From Gari tellinella (lineage: Eukaryota; Mollusca; Bivalvia; Cardiida; Psammobiidae), in contig OV277864.1 in the NCBI GenBank assembly GCA_922989275.2, positions 19,355,550 to 19,419,549 of the forward strand: 64,000 nucleotides of DNA, in the 5' to 3' direction. Both the position numbers and the translations under genes were made by a program. Of this stretch, positions 1-9,944 are shown piece after piece (within the stretch, counting starts at the first letter, position 1; each line of letters opens with the position of its first letter). Below the pieces are notes generated by a model. The model was not told the DNA's origin. It saw nothing but the letters and a program-made list of their open reading frames with translations, and ran no database searches.

Positions 1-1
1 T

Positions 2-676
2 AAAAAACAGAAGCCCAGTGAAGACATTGAAACTTTAACAGTGGATGTTAGGAATTTACACAATAGAGTAAAACCTGTCACGCAGAAAATAACAGAATTT
101 CAACAGGAAGTTCATAATTTAAACAGTAGAGTGAAACCAGTAACAGATTTAGAGGATAGAATAACAAAATTTCAACAGGAAGTTCATAATAATAGAAACG
201 CGATGTTAACTCAAATAGATAATCAAACTGAGAGGTATAACGGACTTCAGAAGAAATTTAAAGAATTTTCAATAGAAAACCGTATATATCGCAATAAGGT
301 TGATAATATAAAAGATGCGCCATCGATTATTTCAATATTTGCAGAAAGTAAAGGACCCATTATGAAAGGAGAAGTGCTTTCTTTTGGAAATGGTGGTAGA
401 GAAGACGGTATTGGTTATGTTATAACCAGACGAGGGCAGATACTAGAAATGGGATTATCTTGCAAAAGAATAGGGGGAGAAATGACTGTAGGTATTAATG
501 TAAATGGATATGTACTACCATTTTGTGAAACGACTGTTGACACGAGCACAAGCAATCATGAAACATTTCAATCACCTTTTATTGTTGAAGCAGGAAGTGT
601 GATTAATTTTGTGTGTAAAACAGCAAATGCAACATCAGAGAATACAGTTGCATCATTATTAATTGAATTGTTTTAA
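2..676 (+). CDS. Virus-like fibre protein, coiled-coil shaft plus single head (5' partial)
   Basis: The frame is open to the left edge, so the true start lies outside the window; 224 residues are visible. The GTG at 41 is only the first internal alternative start. Residues 1 to about 105 are polar and heptad-like, with an internal duplication (RVKPVT...FQQEVHN appears twice, DNA about 66-117 and 127-189), as expected of a trimeric shaft. Residues from about 108 to the end form a compact beta-rich head that starts near AESKGP and ends AGSVINFV...SLLIELF. The same head is present as the second head of the protein at 1352-2407, so the two genes are paralogous in part. The likely role is an attachment fibre on a particle surface, inferred from architecture only. 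No cysteine-rich or enzymatic motif is visible. It lies 26 bases upstream of the next gene in the same direction. Confidence 0.6.
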   Translation, partial: KKQKPSEDIETLTVDVRNLHNRVKPVTQKITEFQQEVHNLNSRVKPVTDLEDRITKFQQEVHNNRNAMLTQIDNQTERYNGLQKKFKEFSIENRIYRNKVDNIKDAPSIISIFAESKGPIMKGEVLSFGNGGREDGIGYVITRRGQILEMGLSCKRIGGEMTVGINVNGYVLPFCETTVDTSTSNHETFQSPFIVEAGSVINFVCKTANATSENTVASLLIELF

Positions 677-702
677 TTTGATTTCAAAAAATATCTTTAA
701 AA

Positions 703-1266
703 ATGAAGCAACCAACAGCGCCGGATTTATACCCTGAATTACCAGAAGATGCACAAAATTATAGATTACAGAAAATATCAGAGATAGAAAAAACATTAAT
801 TAATGAGAGAGATAATCGCAAATCATTATATAAAAAATATAAACGGGGAATAAATTTTTCAGATAGTATTGATACTTTATTAATTTCAGGAAGTGTTGTT
901 TTAGCAGGAATAAGTCTAATTATTCCTATTATGTTACCATTACAAATAGTAGCTGTTTCATGTGGTGGTATAGGAATGGGCGTTAAACTTATTAGAAGAA
1001 AGTTTTCAACAAAATCAAAAAAACATTATGAAATAAAAACAATAGCAAATAGTAAACTTAATACAATAAAAGATTTAATTTCTAAGTCTTTAACAGACGG
1101 TAAAATAACTGAAGATGAATTTAAACTTATATTAGATGAACATGAAAAATATAATGAAATGAAAAATAATTTACACACAAAACATGATAATATTAATGAT
1201 ATTGAAAGAAAAAAACTTATTGAAGAAGGTAAAGCCCAGGCTTTATCAGAAATAAAAAAAAAATAG
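703..1266 (+). CDS. Small membrane-hairpin protein with N-terminal late-domain-like motifs
   Basis: 187 residues from an ATG. The N-terminus carries PTAP (residues 4-7) directly followed by LYPEL (9-13). In retroviral Gag and some other viral proteins these motif types recruit TSG101 and ALIX of the ESCRT budding machinery. Residues 20-52 are a charged helix, residues about 57-97 are two adjoining hydrophobic segments that could form a membrane hairpin, and RRK follows at 98-100. Residues about 130-141 (LTDGKITEDEF) resemble half an EF-hand loop; the C-terminus is lysine-rich. I recall similar proteins beside Polinton-type elements in cnidarians and molluscs, but no function is known to me. 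It sits between two fibre genes, so a virion membrane or entry/exit role is plausible but unproven. The gene ends in a run of ten A residues, a hot spot for slippage. Confidence 0.65.
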   Translation: MKQPTAPDLYPELPEDAQNYRLQKISEIEKTLINERDNRKSLYKKYKRGINFSDSIDTLLISGSVVLAGISLIIPIMLPLQIVAVSCGGIGMGVKLIRRKFSTKSKKHYEIKTIANSKLNTIKDLISKSLTDGKITEDEFKLILDEHEKYNEMKNNLHTKHDNINDIERKKLIEEGKAQALSEIKKK

Positions 1267-1336
1267 AAAAAGATGTTTAATTTTATTTAATAAAACTATT
1301 ATAGTAAATGATCCACCGCCGACATATGATGGTTAA
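1262..1336 (+). other. Alternate-frame tail ending in a PPPTY motif
   Basis: In the +1 frame relative to the preceding gene, the DNA stays open after the A-run and for 24 codons past that gene's stop, then ends at TAA 1334-1336. The last residues contain PPPTY (1313-1327), a PPxY motif of the type bound by NEDD4-family ligases. Whether this tail is translated is unknown. A one-base change or slippage in the A10 run would join it to the upstream frame, and it could equally be chance or a separate short frame. Confidence 0.3.
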
Positions 1337-1351
1337 ATTTTGTTGAAAAAA

Positions 1352-2407
1352 ATGAGTATATTTGGGTATAAAAGAAATGAAAAATACAATGATAATGGTT
1401 TAGAAAAATACATTGATGATAGATTAAAAAATGAAAGAAATAAAATTATAAAATACACTGATAATGTTTTTAAATCAAAAAAGAATTATTATACAATATG
1501 GGCAGAAGCAGCTAATTTAGATGATTTTGGAATGTTTTTTCATTTTGGAGCTGCTGCTGGAAGTTCTAGTCGTGTTGGTTATACTATAATTAAAAAATCA
1601 AAAGTTGTTGGCATTAGTATATCTTGTACTCTTTCTCCAAATAGAGGTAGAGTAATAGTATGGGGGCTTGTTAACGGCCGGCCAAAGTGTAGTATTACTT
1701 TATTAGAGGATGAGACTGAAACTAATAATTGTGTTACAAATATAAAAGAAATTGAACCAAACTCAGTTATTACTGTTATGTGTGCAACTGATAATGTAGG
1801 AATTTCACAGGCAGTTGTTTCATTAATGTTAGAAGTTATTGAGGAACCAGATATAGCACTATATGAAAATTTAATATCTGATAAAAGTGATTTAAACAAA
1901 TTTTCTGGAAATATTTCCAACCAGATAGAAAAACTTTGGGAGAAAATTATTGAATTAGATTCTAAACCTTGGGGAAAACTTTTTGAATTGGATGCTAAAA
2001 TGAAAAGTGTTTTAAAGGATAACCATATTATTTCGCTTGTTGCAGAATCTAAAGGTCCATTGACTAAGAATTATGTTATATCATTTGATAAATTAGGACG
2101 AGAAACTGGAGGAGGTTATGTTATGATTAAATCAGGTATAATTATAGGGGCAAGTATATCAGCTATAGTTAAAACTGGTGAAGTTAAAGTTGGCGTTTAT
2201 AAAGATGGACAAGTTACTGGAGATGAAATATATAATATTAGTGTTAAATCTACTACTAATAATATTTTTTGGGATCCAGTAAAACATTATAAACTAGATA
2301 AAAGTAAACTAATTCCAGCAGGTTCAGTTATTGATATTGTTTCTTTATCATATAATGCTACAGTAGAAAAAGTAACCGTTGGATTATTAATAGAATTACT
2401 AGGGTAA
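1352..2407 (+). CDS. Virus-like fibre protein with two tandem head domains
   Basis: 351 residues from the ATG at 1352; a TTG at 1340 is in frame but unlikely as a eukaryotic start, and a stop lies at 1334. There is a short charged N-terminal helix (about 1-45), head 1 (about 46-168, starting YYTIWAEAANL), a helical linker with repeated leucine/lysine heptads (about 169-230), and head 2 (about 230-351, starting IISLVAESKGP and ending VTVGLLIELLG). Head 2 closely resembles the head of the gene at 2-676. Head 1 is a more divergent member: AEAAN replaces AESKG, but both share the GY.I/M..K pattern and the closing S..LMLEV/GLLIELL strand. Two heads on one chain is unusual for a trimeric fibre. There is no transmembrane segment or enzyme motif. 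The likely role is adhesion or receptor binding, by inference. Confidence 0.6.
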   Translation: MSIFGYKRNEKYNDNGLEKYIDDRLKNERNKIIKYTDNVFKSKKNYYTIWAEAANLDDFGMFFHFGAAAGSSSRVGYTIIKKSKVVGISISCTLSPNRGRVIVWGLVNGRPKCSITLLEDETETNNCVTNIKEIEPNSVITVMCATDNVGISQAVVSLMLEVIEEPDIALYENLISDKSDLNKFSGNISNQIEKLWEKIIELDSKPWGKLFELDAKMKSVLKDNHIISLVAESKGPLTKNYVISFDKLGRETGGGYVMIKSGIIIGASISAIVKTGEVKVGVYKDGQVTGDEIYNISVKSTTNNIFWDPVKHYKLDKSKLIPAGSVIDIVSLSYNATVEKVTVGLLIELLG

Positions 2408-2848
2408 GGATGTTCTTGAACATACGGCCTTTTTAAAATTTTACCTTTATTCCTCGAGGGGGGATACTAGTATAGGGGAAATATAAAAAAATATTTTTAG
2501 GTGGGGGAGGGGAGTAATATAGCTTATTACTCTTAGCTACTCAGTTAAAAGTAATAGTTTACTTAGTCATTGTTATTGCATTTTGATAATGCGGCAATTA
2601 GTTTTCAATTTAATGTCGTTTAGAGTTATCTGTATAACTTATGTCATATATTGAACTGCTCATTTAACAAGCATGTACACCTAGCGATGACCATAATCGT
2701 CATATGCAAAAGTATTTTAATGATGAATACATCCTTCTTACAAAACAGTATATATCCAAATCAGTAGTACCCTACAAAACTATTGGGACAATCCTAAATA
2801 TGCGAAATAGACAAGTTTCATTGGATGCATGCTACCACAGACTTATGT
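2408..2848. other. Non-coding flank of the virus-like block
   Basis: AT-rich with G-rich blocks at about 2456-2515. A 7-bp perfect inverted repeat (GAGTAAT...ATTACTC, 2513-2533) marks the possible element end. No gene seen. Confidence 0.4.
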
Positions 2849-4012
2849 CAGTGCAACAAATAGGGGTATATACCGCTTCTACACACTATATATACTAACA
2901 AGGGGTGCAACTCTCTTAACTGACATTCGTATACCACAAGTACCAAACGAGTTTGTAACTCTTATCACTTTACATGATACGCTTATACTTATTTCGACTA
3001 CTGGAAGCCAAGAAATGTTTCTTCGAAACCACAGGTACTTGACACATACTTTATTATCTATTAACACCCCCCCCCCCCCCCCCCCCTTAAACATTTTTTT
3101 TTTTTTTTTTTTTTTTTTTACTATACTTCTATTATAGATACAAGGTAAACAGCGCAATTCGACACCTAGTCTTTACTATCCACTTAAACTGATGCTAAAA
3201 TAGACTCGATCGCCGATATTCTCTTGTGGTATCCTCGGGAAAGGATTAATTTATCAATATCTACTTTTTATTTCATCAAATAAATTCCGTCAAATAACGC
3301 CACAGTACGTGAATTATAACGAAAATTTGCATCAAAAAGTTTTATGTCGTTCTCTTGGTACAGAATTTATTGCCCAAAATAAGGGGTAATCTAGTCGGTT
3401 TGCACATTTAACGGCCTTTACGGCTGGAACTTTCACCTAATTTCATTAGAGCAAACGCGTTTGTGTCGGAACATGACCCTCTTCACTATCAGCTATATGA
3501 AATATACATGTAATATGGCATGAAATTGACAAGTGAAAGACTCATTTCATTGTGAATGCCATTTTGAATACCGGAATGAATTGAATGAACGGAGCGATCT
3601 CATTGGTCAAAATTAAACAGGTAAAGTTTCTTTTAATTTTGCATTCTATGTAAATTATATAAAACTGATAATATTTCATTTAAAGATGATTTATAATATT
3701 TGGTGAAAGTTCCAGTGGCATAGGCCGTTTATTGTGGACAAATAACAGATCACCCCTACATGTACATTCGTTGCTATGTACCATGAAAACGACAGAAAAC
3801 TTTTTGATGCTTATTTTCGTTATAATTCACATACTGTGGCGTTATTTGACGGAATTTGATGAAATAAAAAGTAGATATTGATAAATTAATCATTTCCCGA
3901 GGATACCACAAGAGAATATCGGCGATCGAGTCTATTTTAGCATCAGCTTAAGTCGATAGTAAAGACTAGGTGTTGAATTGCGCTGTTTACCTTGTATCTA
4001 TAATAGAAGTAT

Positions 4013-4049
<37 letters not shown>

Positions 4050-4429
4050 AAAAAGGGGGGGGGGGTGTTAATAGATAATAAAGTATGTGTCAAGTACCTG
4101 TGTTCGAAACTAAATTAAATGACAAACTTGCATCAGTACACTCCAGTTTTTTAATTCCGAAGCGTAAAAATGATGTTGTAGAATTAGCGATACTACTTTG
4201 TAACTTGCACTGCACCGTGGAAACAGGAAATTGTTGTTATCATTTTAAAGTATTTTGACCTCGGAGCCAATTCATTCATTGGATAGGCGAAACAAACGGC
4301 ACATATTCGAGACGCTACTTTTTCGTATTTGTGGTATATGAATGTCGGTTCAAAGAGTTGCGCCTCCTGTTAGAATATATAATTGTTAGAAATTGCCATG
4401 AGATATAAACCCCTATGGTGCAACACTGG
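2849..4429. repeat. 1.6-kb foldback (long inverted repeat) element
   Basis: The left arm (about 2849-3440) and right arm (about 3703-4429) are reverse complements over several hundred bases, for example CAGTACGTGAATTATAACG at 3302-3320 against its diverged complement near 3822-3840. The arms contain matching homopolymers: C20 and T26 on the left (3067-3086, 3094-3119), A31 and G11 on the right (4016-4046, 4055-4065). The middle (about 3440-3700) is unpaired spacer. Part of the outer right arm (about 4103-4325) has no partner, so the arms have diverged by insertion or deletion. No coding capacity is seen. A related partial copy lies at 7249-7531, so it is a family and not a unique palindrome. 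Confidence 0.8.
3067..3119. repeat. Poly-C/poly-T homopolymer pair
   Basis: C20 (3067-3086) and T26 (3094-3119) in the left foldback arm, mirrored by A31 (4016-4046) and G11 (4055-4065) in the right arm. Run lengths are error-prone. Confidence 0.9.
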
Positions 4430-5591
4430 TTAACTGCTATCTGCTATCATATTATTTTTCCATCTACAGTGACCACTACAAATGGATTTGAGTGTCATTA
4501 GACGCCGGATTCTTCTCTTTTTGACACTTAGATAATAACAAAGTGTCATCGTCTTTAAGGAATCGTCACTTTTGTAGTTCCTTAGTCAGCGAGAAAGAAT
4601 AACGTGGTTCAGGTTGTGAGTTAACACGAGCTATACAAGTTTGCAATTTGAAATGAGCAATACATTATTTTTTCTTTTTCTCCAAATTGTTTGCCACCAA
4701 GAGTGATACTATAAAATATATGCTTAACAATTGGTCATCTATCGTATTTAATTACATTGTGTTTGTTTTTAGTTTATTTTGTGCACACGGTTACGAAAAC
4801 AGATTGAATTACATGAAATAAGGGCTAACCCTCAATGGATCTTTTCTGAAACCTGTGGTCATTCTATCACTAATTGCAATGGTGCTTGAAAAGAATGATG
4901 ACAGCCTAAATCTCAAGGGAATTACATCATGGATCTACCTCATTTGCATCTAAATAAGACGTCGTGATATAGATAACATGTATGATTATCTCAAATCATT
5001 TCAGGCTAATTTGATGGTTTGGTGGAAATGAATACAAACTGCTATGTTTATGAGCGTTGTTCGGTCACCTTTTCTATAACCATCCAACTGATAAAAAGTA
5101 AAGACAATAATTTGCCAGTATTGGAAGATAGGACCAAGTGTATACAATGGAGATAACATTGTTATATCACGTTTAAATACTAATAAACACAAAGACAGTG
5201 TCATAAAATGTGGAAATTAACTGTTTATCCTAGTATAAATCAGTTTCAAGTCTCACCATACGCAAGGTCATCTGACCTTTGATCTGGATCCAAACACAAA
5301 ATTATTGTTTAAAGGTCAAACACGTTCATTCTAGCTTAATGCTACAATATACTGTTGAAGGAACAGTAAAGTTAGGGTATGCTATATGTAAACACTTATT
5401 TCAATGTTTCCTTCGTTACAAACCCATAAAACTTCAAATTGTTAAAGTAATAGCAGACGGAAATTATAAGCAGACGATACTATTGCAGCGAATGGGTTTT
5501 TCCGTCATACTGGTAGTGAAAGGATTACTGAAAAGCAGCCCATATACAGATACCAGCTGAATTAGCTATTCTGCAGAAACTTTGTCTTGCA
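4430..5591. other. Intergenic DNA, nothing recognised
   Basis: AT-rich sequence with short chance reading frames only. No repeat copy, RNA gene or exon-like segment was seen. Confidence 0.5.
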
Positions 5592-5746
5592 TTAACCCTA
5601 TAACTACTATGACCCCATCCGTTAAAAGACAATTGTCGTTTGCTTGTAGTTTGACTTAAAAAATATTGAAACACGTGTCAAATTTTTAGGATCCTGATCC
5701 GACGCCAGGGGAAGCGGCGTTTGATCAGTGTCAAAACTGTTTGCAA
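5592..5746. repeat. Decayed piggyBac-like MITE with hairpin core
   Basis: TTAACCCTATAAC at 5592 resembles the family terminus. The palindromic core (5676-5746) is recognisable from GGATCCTGATCCGACGCC and the closing AAAACTGTTTGC. The right end was not found. Confidence 0.5.
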
Positions 5747-7248
5747 ATAACTACTGAATATTCTACTCGAGGTATGTCAGTAAAAGGAATACACGCGTAC
5801 AATGTAATAGTTTATGTGTGATATATGTTGATGGCACATTGAACAAGTAGTGTATGTTTTTTAAAGCCATACTTTCATAGCTCGTTCTGCCGGTAGAGCG
5901 TCGTACAATTGAATTGGAAAAATAGGTATGTTACGTATTGCTTTGTCGGAGCACGTTGATACCGGATCTGTTTGATAGTACATGTGACCGATGTGATAAC
6001 TTTTATAAAAGTATCTATTAAATATGATATTGACCAAAAATATATGCATTTTTAAATGAATATTATACAGATAAAAAGGCACAACATTTTGCCATATATT
6101 CTGCAAATCTGGTGTATAAATATTTACCAATTCTGAGTATCAACATTTTAACGAAATCACCTCAAAACCTGTTTTAACATGCTATCGGATTTTTTATCAC
6201 ACGGCGTTCAATCCACAATTTTTCATTTTGATTAATTTAAGCAAACAATAGACGAATTGATTTTGATATTATATTGCCTATAATGTTATTTCATTTATCG
6301 ATTATTAACACAGCTAGTTCAGTTCTGGATTTACTCTGATTTAGAAACAAATCCGTCAATATTATGAGATAATTTAACAGTTTGGTACAATACTGAATTA
6401 TATTGGACGAGTACACAGCAGTCATTGTACATTTGAACGAGGCGACAGCCGAACCCAAATATGGATTATGACTGCTGTGTACGAGTCCAGTTGAAATCAG
6501 CATTGTACTCAACAAGAACACCATCTTGTAATGTTGCAATGTATCGACATTTTAGACAGTTATTTACAACCTTTTGTATCAATGAGTTCACAGTATGACA
6601 CGATTTGTATGGTACGTGAACTGCTGTAGTATCTATGTAATTTGATATATTGCATTTACCCCTTTGTTGTTTACCACACAACCGTTGTCTTTGAAATAAC
6701 ATATTTTTATCAACTACAAATTACTATGTAACAACGGTAATCTATTTTTGACATCGATGTATTCGGCCTTATTTGGATCCAATTCTTAGAACACATAACC
6801 AAGTAACTCTTACCATGGCAAGGGTTACAGTAAGCAATGAATTTATAGAGGCACTCACAGTGATTACATTTTCCGTGCAAAACAATATAATATCCATGCG
6901 TCACGTACCAATACTTTATTGCCAAAATATCAGAGTCAATCATGTCATGTCTTATTATCCAAAGTGCAGAAAATATCCAAACAAAAGCCCAAATGCCATA
7001 TATTCTGTCATTTACTATCCTATATCGTTATTATTGAGTAGTGGTATTCAAACAATAAGAGTAATTAATTGACGGAAATTCCTTGAATCAAAGGGGGGAC
7101 TACAATACTAATATACCACGGTTATAGCAAAATTATCTGAAAGCTTTCGGAAATACCAACTACAAGGGAAATGTATTGTTGAAGGGCATGTCTCAAGAGT
7201 TTGTGAGAATAAAAACAACATTGGGCTATTTATACAGTATGCCTTGCG
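5747..7248. other. Intergenic DNA with one hairpin
   Basis: No gene recognised. It contains the inverted repeat at 6404-6489 and otherwise AT-rich unique-looking sequence. Confidence 0.45.
6404..6489. repeat. 22-bp-stem inverted repeat
   Basis: TGGACGAGTACACAGCAGTC at 6404 pairs with the complement ending at 6489, with two mismatches and a loop of about 42 bases. Possible MITE remnant or hairpin transcript source; function unknown. Confidence 0.7.
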
Positions 7249-7531
7249 ACCACAGGTACTTGACATATATATCTAGATTTAATATCCCCCAAAAAACAAA
7301 ACAAAATGTTCTTACTAAACTTCTATTATATATACAAGGTATACAACGCAATCCAACATGTAGTCTTAACTATCGACTTAAACTAAAGCTAAACTAGACT
7401 AGATCGCCGAGATTCTCATGTGGTACCCTCTGGAAATGATTGATTTATCAATACCTACTATTTATTTCATCAATCTCCATCAAATAACGCCACAGTACGC
7501 GCATTATAACAAAAATGTGCATTAAAACAGG
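7249..7531 (+). repeat. Partial copy of the foldback arm
   Basis: Matches the left arm of the 2849-4429 foldback from CCACAGGTACTTGAC through CGCCACAGTACG with scattered substitutions. The homopolymer region is replaced by a short C/A-rich stretch. Only one arm is present. Confidence 0.75.
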
Positions 7532-7914
7532 AACCAGGGGAATTTCCTTTGCGGGATCTATGACCCTCTTTTCGCCAATCTACGGATGATAAGCGGAGTG
7601 TCCCGAGGTTCAAAGCCGCGAGTGAGAAGTCGTCACGTCGCCAGTAGATTTGAGAATGTCCACATTAGTCGACGAATCAGTAAGCAATACAAAAATAAAG
7701 TGTTGTGATTTGATGAAAAAAGATATTCTAACTATGGATTTACCAACACAATGAACACTTTAAAAATATTGTCTGTATTCCTTTTCATATAAACTGTGTA
7801 TGCATTGAAGAGGAATACATGTGTATATAGTACATAAATGCAGTTTCAGTTTGATCTACGTGTGTTCGTGTTGAACTGAGTCTAAATCATGTTTAGTACT
7901 AATGCAATCAAATT
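7532..7914. other. Intergenic DNA, nothing recognised
   Basis: No repeat or coding signal I could support. Confidence 0.4.
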
Positions 7915-8200
7915 GGGGCGACGGAGATGGTTGAATAAGTTATTTTTACAAAATTGCGACACTTAAATGTCATAAAGCGCCGATAAATGGTGAGATAAAA
8001 TGACGATAGGAGATAATATCATATAGATACTTTTTTACCCTGTAAAGCAACGCATGTGCTATAAAACGCCGACATACCTTCATTTTGATCTTGGTAGAGG
8101 GGATAGTCTCTGTCAAATAAACCGAAACATCCCTTAGGGCAATAAAGCCTCAGAACTTGACAAGGTAGGAAGAAGGTCTCAGGTGATGAAGACGGAGATA
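7915..8200. repeat. Dispersed repeat, copy 1 of 3
   Basis: Shares an ordered set of words with 9945-10212 and 17030-17225: TGCGACAC..., CATAAAGCGCC, then GAGGGGATA...GTCAAATAAAC, AACAT..., CAATAAAGCC and, in the first two copies, AGGTAGGAAG. Type unknown; no terminal repeats found. Copies 1 and 2 flank the gene relic at 8.7-9.7 kb in direct orientation. Confidence 0.6.
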
Positions 8201-8699
8201 ACGAATCAAAGAGAGCAATGCCAGAAGTGTGCACTGCTTATATTAACTGTTTTAAAAAATCTTAATAAGGGGAGATCCTTTGAAATCACAGAAAACAAAG
8301 CAAATACTGAAAATTGCAGACTCGGTTTAATTGAGTCTGTTCATGAGCAATACTGAAATATGCAACAGTGCTCACGCCCCCTAGCACCGGCTTAAGCGGA
8401 ATTCAACTTCAACCCTACTTCCACCAAATTCCTGTCTTCAATATATTCTGCTTTAAACGAATGGCAATTTTGTGAAACATCATATCTTAAAACACTATGT
8501 GGATTTGTACTGTTATCACCCATGGACTCGTGTTAAGTGTCAGTTGCCACTGTTTGTGCCATAGGTTATCAGTTTGTGCCCCGTGTGCAGCGTGCACAGT
8601 ATTTCATACTAGGTAGCCTCCTTGCAATTGATGGCCATCGACGGCCATCTATTTCTTTACTGAACTAATGGCTGAATTGATTTCACAAGGTTTGTCGTA
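8201..8699. other. Intergenic DNA, nothing recognised
   Basis: Non-coding sequence between repeat copy 1 and the gene relic. Confidence 0.4.
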
Positions 8700-9660
8700 A
8701 AAGTCGTGCATGTAAGGTATATGTTACATATATCCAGGGTGCTTGATGCATGTGAAATCTACTCAATAGCCTTGGAAAGTCTTCAAGCTAGCAGCCATGA
8801 GGTTGCTATTGAAGATGTTCTGTCAAATGAATTGACCTATTTTCCAACAGCACTGTTTGGTGATCATAGTGATATGACAATAACGAAAATTGATCAAGCA
8901 ATTAAAAAAAACAATTCCAGATAGGAGTTCCTGACACAAAAATAGGACCAGTACACAGTCACCAGAGACGGAAAAATATTATAATTATGGGTTTATGAAA
9001 AACCGCACAAAAGGCTCTGTGCAGAACTATATCGCCAACACTTAAGTTGGAGGAGGACAACAATGCCCATATATATATACAGAACCGACATTTCTATAAG
9101 TGTACGAGAACAACATGTTAAAATCGGTTACCATTAGGTACATGCTAACAACACATTACCATAACAGGTTTCAGTAAAAGGAATAGTTAATGATGCTAAT
9201 AATTTCTTACATTCTAGATGCTGAGATTTTGCAGATTGAGCACACACAAATTAACAAGCTAGTGATAATAGGTAAAAGGAAACACAAGCTAAAACAAGCC
9301 TAAGCATTATGTCAGAAAGAAAACATTTGAAAACAACAGATTAAGAAGTAGACAACACCATGTGTAGTAGGTATTCTCATGCACAAGGAATTATACGAAT
9401 CCTAAGCTGTCAGTCATACTATAAAACAAGAAAGGCGAATACAATGTTAATAAAATCTATGATTGATATTGATATTGCATTGGACAAACATATGGACATT
9501 GTTGAGGACATTCTTCCTGCACATACCCTTTCGGGATGTAACACTTTGGAATTGAAATATGAACTGCTGCAAGCAAATAATTGTGGTCCAACTGTATGTT
9601 TGCACTTTTTGGTGGTTGACTTGATTTTTCTATCTAAATTTACATTTCACAAGCGATAGT
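8700..9660 (+). pseudogene. Relic of a multi-copy invertebrate gene family (TGCDT-type)
   Basis: Three separated pieces on the plus strand look like one decayed gene. The frame at 8706-8924 contains VLSNELTYFPTALFGDH, like the SYEL.P.PTSLFDE segment of a multi-copy uncharacterised family that I recall from bivalve and cnidarian genomes. Near 9049-9072 a short EEDNNAHI-like stretch resembles the HEEAD segment of that family. The frame at 9360-9659 contains DIALDKHMDIVEDILPAHTLSGCNT, like its KHADII..LLAAHALTGCDT segment. The order matches the family, but the pieces are interrupted and the remainder of the protein is missing, so it is not functional. The family role is unknown to me (nuclease-like or transposon-derived are guesses). 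Confidence 0.45.
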
Positions 9661-9944
9661 ATTTCCTCGAGTTCAAATCTGAAACATGCGTTCAAGTATA
9701 GTCCACAGAGATTAGCGATTGAACATCAGCAAAACTTTGCTGCATTGATTTAGGCATATATTAGAGGAAACAATGTACCTGATCTTGGCCCAGCAGGGTT
9801 TGGCTGGAGGAAGGAAAAACGGATAACATCTTCACAGCAAGCGACATAGACCGAAAACCTTGTCATAACGCTAGAGTTTATTTTTATAAACTAAGCAAAA
9901 TGTGACTGTCAAGGTAGAACGTAAATATTGATATGTATAAGCAT
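9661..9944. other. Intergenic DNA, nothing recognised
   Basis: Short spacer between the relic and repeat copy 2. CAGCAGGGTTTGGCTGGAGG near 9792 resembles words that flank the tandem array downstream. Confidence 0.35.

Larger units (their letters stand above)
1..2530 (+). mobile_element. Endogenous Polinton/Maverick (adintovirus-like) fragment
   Basis: Three intronless same-strand genes packed with 26- and 85-base gaps, very AT-rich and unlike the gene-poor DNA to the right. The products are two coiled-coil fibre proteins and a small membrane-hairpin protein, which is the sort of content seen in animal Polinton/Maverick and adintovirus elements. The left part runs off the window, so polymerase, integrase, ATPase and capsid genes cannot be checked. 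The right boundary is a guess: coding ends at 2407 and a G-rich stretch with a small inverted repeat follows (2513-2533). No terminal inverted repeat or target duplication was identified. The class assignment is inference from gene content; another integrated DNA virus is possible. Confidence 0.5.

Noticed and set aside
1340..1351. TTG start for the two-headed fibre gene (and TTG 49690, GTG 41)
   Set aside because: Eukaryotic context favours ATG; in-frame ATGs follow at 1352 and 49699, and the frame at 41 is open to the window edge.
2829..3157. Overlapping reading frames on both strands through the poly-C/poly-T tract
   Set aside because: They exist only because of homopolymers in the foldback arm (poly-Pro/Phe or poly-Lys/Gly) and have no homology I recognise.
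5279..9000. Many frames of 60-100 codons on both strands
   Set aside because: Length is as expected by chance, composition is not coding-like, and nothing is recognised apart from the relic at 8.7-9.7 kb.
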